A stretch of 9,113 bases of DNA, from assembly GCA_023554435.1 (NCBI GenBank), contig JAMJQV010000368.1, forward strand, positions 1 to 9,113, in the 5' to 3' direction. Below, one piece after another: positions 6,340 to 9,113 of this stretch. The notes beneath the pieces were generated by a model. The model did no database searches. It was not told where the DNA came from and saw only the letters and a list, made by a program, of their open reading frames with translations. Origin of the DNA: Gemmatimonadota bacterium. Its GTDB lineage: Bacteria; Gemmatimonadota; Gemmatimonadetes; Palauibacterales; Palauibacteraceae. Made by a program: the position numbers and the translations under genes. The number at the start of each line of letters is the position of its first letter. The first letter of the stretch is position 1.

Positions 6340-7386
6340 ATGGCCTTATTCGGCATCGGCCGGAAAAAGAAGACGGTTGGCCTTGACGTGGGAAGCGGCT
6401 TCATAAAGGTCGCGGTCGTCGATCACTCTGGTGACCAGCCCGAGGTCGAGCGGCTCGTGGTGCATCGCCTCGGCGCCGACGCGATCGTCGAGGGTGAGGT
6501 CATGGATCCGGGCCTGGTGGCCGAGACCATCGACGCGCTCTTCGTCGAAGAGGGAATTAACGATCGGGATGTCGTGGCCTCTGTCGGTGGCCGGGACCTG
6601 ATCATCAAGCCCATCCAGATGGATCGCATGAAGAAGGCGGATGCCCGCGAAGTCATCCGCTGGGAGGCCGAGCAGCACGTGCCATTCGATATGGACGACG
6701 TGCAGCTGGACTTCGAGATCACCGATCCGGAGGGTGAGGGTCTGCAGATGAGCGTTCTGCTCGTCGCCGCGAAACGTGAACTCGTCGAGAACAAGGTCGC
6801 GCTCCTCGAGGAAGCCAACCTGGCCCCGAGGATCATCGACGTCGACGCGTTCGCCCTGCACAACTCGCTCGAACTCAACTACCCGGAAGCCACGAAGGGC
6901 ATTTCGGGCCTGGTGAGCATCGGGCACGAAACCACGAACGTGAACATCCTCGAGGACGGTGTGCCCGTCCTGACTCGCGACATTTCTTTCGGTACCCGTC
7001 GTCTCTCCCTCGACCTCCAGCGTGAGCGCGGAATGCTGGCAGAAGAGGCCGAGGCGGTTCTGAGGGGTGACAGCGTCGACGAGAGACTTCGCAACTTCCT
7101 CTACGAGCGGGCGCAGGAGGTAGGACGGGGGATCGAGCGCGCCACGGCATTCCTCGAGACCCAGGAAGTGGGCGCCAGTCTCGGCCGGCTCTACCTGTGC
7201 GGCGGCGGAGTGCGCGTTCCCGGCCTGGTCGAGGCACTGGCCGAGAGGTTGGGCGTGGAGACACGGGTGGCGAGTTCGTTCGAGGTGTTGAGCGTCAAAC
7301 CGGGTGCGGCTGAAGCGGACAACCTGCAGCACATGGGGCCCATGATGATGCTGGCCGTCGGCCTGGCCTTGCGGGACGCGGCGTGA
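6340..7386 (+). CDS. pilM: Type IV pilus assembly protein PilM (actin-like ATPase)
   Basis: Complete 348-residue protein, normal for PilM. It has the FtsA/actin-like nucleotide site: phosphate-1 loop VGLDVGSGFIKVAVVD (13-28), phosphate-2 region LVSIGHETTNVNI (191-203) and adenosine motif LCGGGVRVPGL (286-296). The family-typical REVIRWEAEQHVPFDMDD run is present in the first half. PilM is cytoplasmic, binds the N-terminal tail of PilN, and links the PilN/PilO/PilP alignment complex to the motor ATPases and platform protein PilC at the inner membrane. It opens the pilM-pilN-pilO-pilP-pilQ operon after a 169-bp gap with candidate promoters. The ATG start is clear from the N-terminal alignment, although the Shine-Dalgarno sequence (TAGAGCAAG, 6325-6333) is weak. 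The next gene begins 10 nt after its stop. Confidence 0.97.
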   Translation: MALFGIGRKKKTVGLDVGSGFIKVAVVDHSGDQPEVERLVVHRLGADAIVEGEVMDPGLVAETIDALFVEEGINDRDVVASVGGRDLIIKPIQMDRMKKADAREVIRWEAEQHVPFDMDDVQLDFEITDPEGEGLQMSVLLVAAKRELVENKVALLEEANLAPRIIDVDAFALHNSLELNYPEATKGISGLVSIGHETTNVNILEDGVPVLTRDISFGTRRLSLDLQRERGMLAEEAEAVLRGDSVDERLRNFLYERAQEVGRGIERATAFLETQEVGASLGRLYLCGGGVRVPGLVEALAERLGVETRVASSFEVLSVKPGAAEADNLQHMGPMMMLAVGLALRDAA

Positions 7387-7396
7387 GGCCCGGACC

Positions 7397-8041
7397 ATGA
7401 TCGAAGTCAATCTTCACCCCGAGGGTTCGAAACGGCGCCGCAAAGGCCGCGGCCTTCCCAAGGTTCCCGCCTGGCTGAAGGCGACGGGTTCGGGAGACGG
7501 TCGGGACCCCTGGCTGATCGCGGCCGTGGTCATACCTGCGCTCGTACTCCTGGTCGTCGGCTGGCTCTGGATGTCGCAGCGCAGTGAGCGCGGAGAGCTC
7601 GACGTGCGCATCGCCGAGGCCGTCGAGGACTCGACTCGGCTCTCGGACTTGCGTGCTCTCAGCGACAGCCTGATGGCTCGCGAGGCACAGATCCGGGAGC
7701 GGCTCGATCTGCTGAGTGGCCTCGACGACGGGCGGTTCGTGTGGCCACATCTCCTGGATGAAATCAGCCGCGCGCTCCCGGGGTACGCGTGGCTGACCTC
7801 GATTCGCGAGGCCAGTGCGGCTCCCGACCTCCAGGTGCAGGTCGATGGGATGGCAGCGAACCCGCTGGCTATCACCGCCTACGTGCGGCGGTTGCAGGAG
7901 TCGCCGTTCGTTGGGGAGGTCCGGATACTCGGAAGCCAGGAACAGAACCTCGAGGGCTTCAGCGCCCACTCGTTCAAGTTGATCGTAACGTACAGTGAGC
8001 CGGCCGAGACGCTGGCCGCCGACGTCGCGGGAGGGGCCTGA
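7397..8041 (+). CDS. pilN: Type IV pilus alignment protein PilN
   Basis: Complete 214-residue bitopic inner-membrane protein. A cytoplasmic tail opens with MIEVNLHPEG, the counterpart of the INLLP-type motif that docks into PilM, then a Lys/Arg-rich linker (12-22). One span follows at about 39-59, then a periplasmic coiled coil (about 62-105, rich in Arg, Glu, Asp and Leu heptads). A ferredoxin-like domain follows, with PGYAWLTSIREA, DLQVQVDGMAANPLAITAYVRRLQESPFVGEVRIL and FKLIVTYSEP; these match the PilN family. It should pair with PilO through the coiled coil and the globular domain. The ATG is set by TGAGG at 7384-7388, which overlaps the pilM stop and lies 8 nt upstream. The gene ends 2 nt before pilO. 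Confidence 0.95.
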   Translation: MIEVNLHPEGSKRRRKGRGLPKVPAWLKATGSGDGRDPWLIAAVVIPALVLLVVGWLWMSQRSERGELDVRIAEAVEDSTRLSDLRALSDSLMAREAQIRERLDLLSGLDDGRFVWPHLLDEISRALPGYAWLTSIREASAAPDLQVQVDGMAANPLAITAYVRRLQESPFVGEVRILGSQEQNLEGFSAHSFKLIVTYSEPAETLAADVAGGA

Positions 8042-8043
8042 CC

Positions 8044-8646
8044 ATGGCGATCCTTCCACAAGACCAGCGGCAACAGCTCATGCTGTTCGTGGTCATCCTG
8101 GCGATCGCGGGCGGGGCGCTGTTCTACAACTTCGTCCACAACCCCGGCGTGGCAGAACTCGTCGAGTTGTCGGATCGAGTCGAAGACCTGGAGACCCAGA
8201 ACCAGATTGCGGAGACCCGGGTCGGCAACCTGCAGGAACTTCGCGACCGGATCAGTCTCGCCGAAACCCGATTCGACCTCGTTCAGAGGCTGGTGCCGTC
8301 GAACGCCGAAGTACCGGCGATTTACGAGGCGATCGCCACCGAGAGCCAGGCCCTCGATCTGCGCCTGATCAACGTAGAGCCCAGTCTCCCGGAGCCCGCC
8401 GACAGTGGGGCTTACTTCTTGCGACAAGAGTGGCAGATGCAGGTGCAGGGCGACTACCACTCGCTGGCCGAGTTCCTGACTCGCGTGGCCTCGTTCGATC
8501 GTATCGTACGGCCTCACGTGACGCAGGTCAGCCCGGTCGGGGAGACGCCGAGTGGTCGGCAACTGGTACTCGCCTCGTTCGGATTGGAGACATACGTGTT
8601 GGCTCCAGACCGGGTCCGGGCCCAGAACGAGGAGGGCGACGAATGA
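8044..8646 (+). CDS. pilO: Type IV pilus alignment protein PilO
   Basis: Complete 200-residue bitopic inner-membrane protein. A 10-residue cytoplasmic tail leads to a single span (about 11-30). A periplasmic coiled coil follows (about 36-80, including the run VEDLETQNQIAETRVGNLQE). The C-terminal ferredoxin-like domain carries LVPSNAEVPAIYEAIATESQ, the PilO-typical QVQGDYHSLAEFLTRVASFDRIV and a final beta strand. PilO pairs with PilN and binds PilP, so the complex spans the periplasm. The ATG start has a strong GGGAGGGG at 8029-8036, 7 nt upstream and inside the end of pilN. Its stop overlaps the pilP start (ATGA, 8643-8646). Nothing in the protein is unusual. Confidence 0.95.
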   Translation: MAILPQDQRQQLMLFVVILAIAGGALFYNFVHNPGVAELVELSDRVEDLETQNQIAETRVGNLQELRDRISLAETRFDLVQRLVPSNAEVPAIYEAIATESQALDLRLINVEPSLPEPADSGAYFLRQEWQMQVQGDYHSLAEFLTRVASFDRIVRPHVTQVSPVGETPSGRQLVLASFGLETYVLAPDRVRAQNEEGDE

Positions 8647-9083
8647 GAGAACGCGCTCTGGTGGCAGTGGCCCTCCTCCTGGTGGTTGCGCCGGGGTTGA
8701 AGGCGCAGGAGGCGGAGCCGAACCCGGCGACCGAGGTGGATGCGGCCCAGACCGCTCCGGCGTTGGAGCGTGAGACGTTCTCCTACGTGGCCGGAGGAAG
8801 GCGGGATCCGTTCCGGCCCCTGGAAGCAGGCGATGAGATCGGACCTCGATTCGAGGATCTCGAGCTCAGTGGCATCATATACAGCCCCGAAGCGGGCAGC
8901 GTAGTCGTCCTCGTGGACCGCTCCACACAACGCCGGTATCGGGTGTGGGAGGGCGACCTCGTGGGCGGAGCGCAATTGCTGGACGTGACGCCGGACGAGG
9001 CGATCTTCGTGGTAACCGTCTTCGGCGTGAGCAGACAGGAAACGCTGCGCCTGAAGAACTCGGACAAGGAGCAGGGCGGATGA
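8643..9083 (+). CDS. pilP: Type IV pilus protein PilP, secreted form without lipobox
   Basis: Complete 146-residue protein starting at an ATG that overlaps the pilO stop, with AGGAGGG at 8630-8636, 6 nt upstream. Residues 1-21 form a Sec signal peptide with probable cleavage after LKA (19-21). There is no Cys near the site, so it is not a lipoprotein as PilP is in Neisseria and Pseudomonas. A short disordered linker (22-45) leads to the family motif RRDPFRP (53-59). A small beta domain follows, with LSGIIYSPEAGSVVVLVD, RRYRVWEGD and ETLRLKN, matching the PilP/HofP domain. PilP links PilN/PilO to the periplasmic domains of the PilQ secretin. The frame is open upstream to 7995 inside pilO, but that part is a shadow. 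The gene stop overlaps the next start (ATGA, 9080-9083). Confidence 0.92.
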   Translation: MRERALVAVALLLVVAPGLKAQEAEPNPATEVDAAQTAPALERETFSYVAGGRRDPFRPLEAGDEIGPRFEDLELSGIIYSPEAGSVVVLVDRSTQRRYRVWEGDLVGGAQLLDVTPDEAIFVVTVFGVSRQETLRLKNSDKEQGG

Positions 9084-9113
9084 TCGGCAAACAGGTCCTC
9101 GCGACCCTCCTGG
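9080..9113 (+). CDS. pilQ: Start of the probable pilQ secretin gene (cut by the window end)
   Basis: Only 11 codons are visible, reading MIGKQVLATLL. That looks like the start of a Sec signal peptide (Lys followed by a hydrophobic run). The ATG overlaps the pilP stop (ATGA), and AAGGAG at 9066-9071 lies 8 nt upstream. The assignment rests on gene order, since pilQ follows pilP in nearly all pilMNOPQ operons, and not on PilQ sequence. PilQ would form the outer-membrane channel for the pilus. Confidence 0.75.
   Translation, partial: MIGKQVLATLL

Noticed and set aside
6346..7410. Open frame of 354 codons on the - strand opposite pilM
   Set aside because: It mirrors pilM almost exactly, is full of His and Asp from reversed codons, and has no recognisable motif or start signal.
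7995..8642. Upstream extension of the pilP frame to a start at 7995
   Set aside because: It overlaps the whole of pilO with Arg/Gly-rich sequence; the signal peptide and the strong AGGAGGG place the pilP start at 8643.

Overview
This is a GC-rich bacterial window of nine to ten genes, all on the + strand and packed almost without gaps. Most junctions are 4-nt stop/start overlaps (GTGA, TTGA or ATGA). The PilM, PilN, PilO and PilP sequences and the high GC content resemble what I recall from Gemmatimonadota. That assignment rests on overall sequence resemblance, not on a marker gene, so it is moderate at best.

Region 1 (1-5189) is a membrane glycosyltransferase cluster. It starts with the C-terminal part of a GT39/PMT-like multi-pass enzyme cut by the window edge. 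Next is a complete GT2 polyprenyl-phosphate glycosyltransferase of the ArnC/GtrB/DPM1 type, then two further multi-pass GT-C-like proteins of about 509 and 658 residues. The four are linked by overlapping stop and start codons. The simplest reading is that the GT2 enzyme loads a sugar onto a polyprenyl phosphate carrier, and one or more GT-C proteins transfer it to an acceptor on the outer face of the inner membrane. The acceptor cannot be read from the sequence.

Region 2 (5190-6170) holds two pseudopilin genes: a GspH/FimT-like protein and a PilV-like minor pseudopilin. The first has its ribosome binding site inside a perfect 8-bp inverted repeat that abuts the start codon. The second, as its only strongly supported start would have it, carries an unusually long (52-residue) leader before the prepilin cleavage site.

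Region 3 (6171-6339) is the longest non-coding stretch. It contains several short inverted repeats, two candidate sigma70-type promoters and a 35-bp dyad centred on one -10 element.

Region 4 (6340-9113) is a textbook type IV pilus alignment operon: pilM, pilN, pilO, pilP and the first 11 codons of a gene in the pilQ position. PilM is cytoplasmic and actin-like, PilN and PilO are bitopic inner-membrane proteins, PilP is periplasmic, and PilQ would be the outer-membrane secretin. Together they connect the inner-membrane pilus motor platform to the secretin.

I saw no transposons, CRISPR arrays, tRNAs, rRNAs or phage genes, and nothing that is clearly a new system. The best leads are the possible translational control of the FimT-like gene, the dyad at the pilM promoter, the possible glycosylation link between the two blocks, and a PilP without a lipobox.
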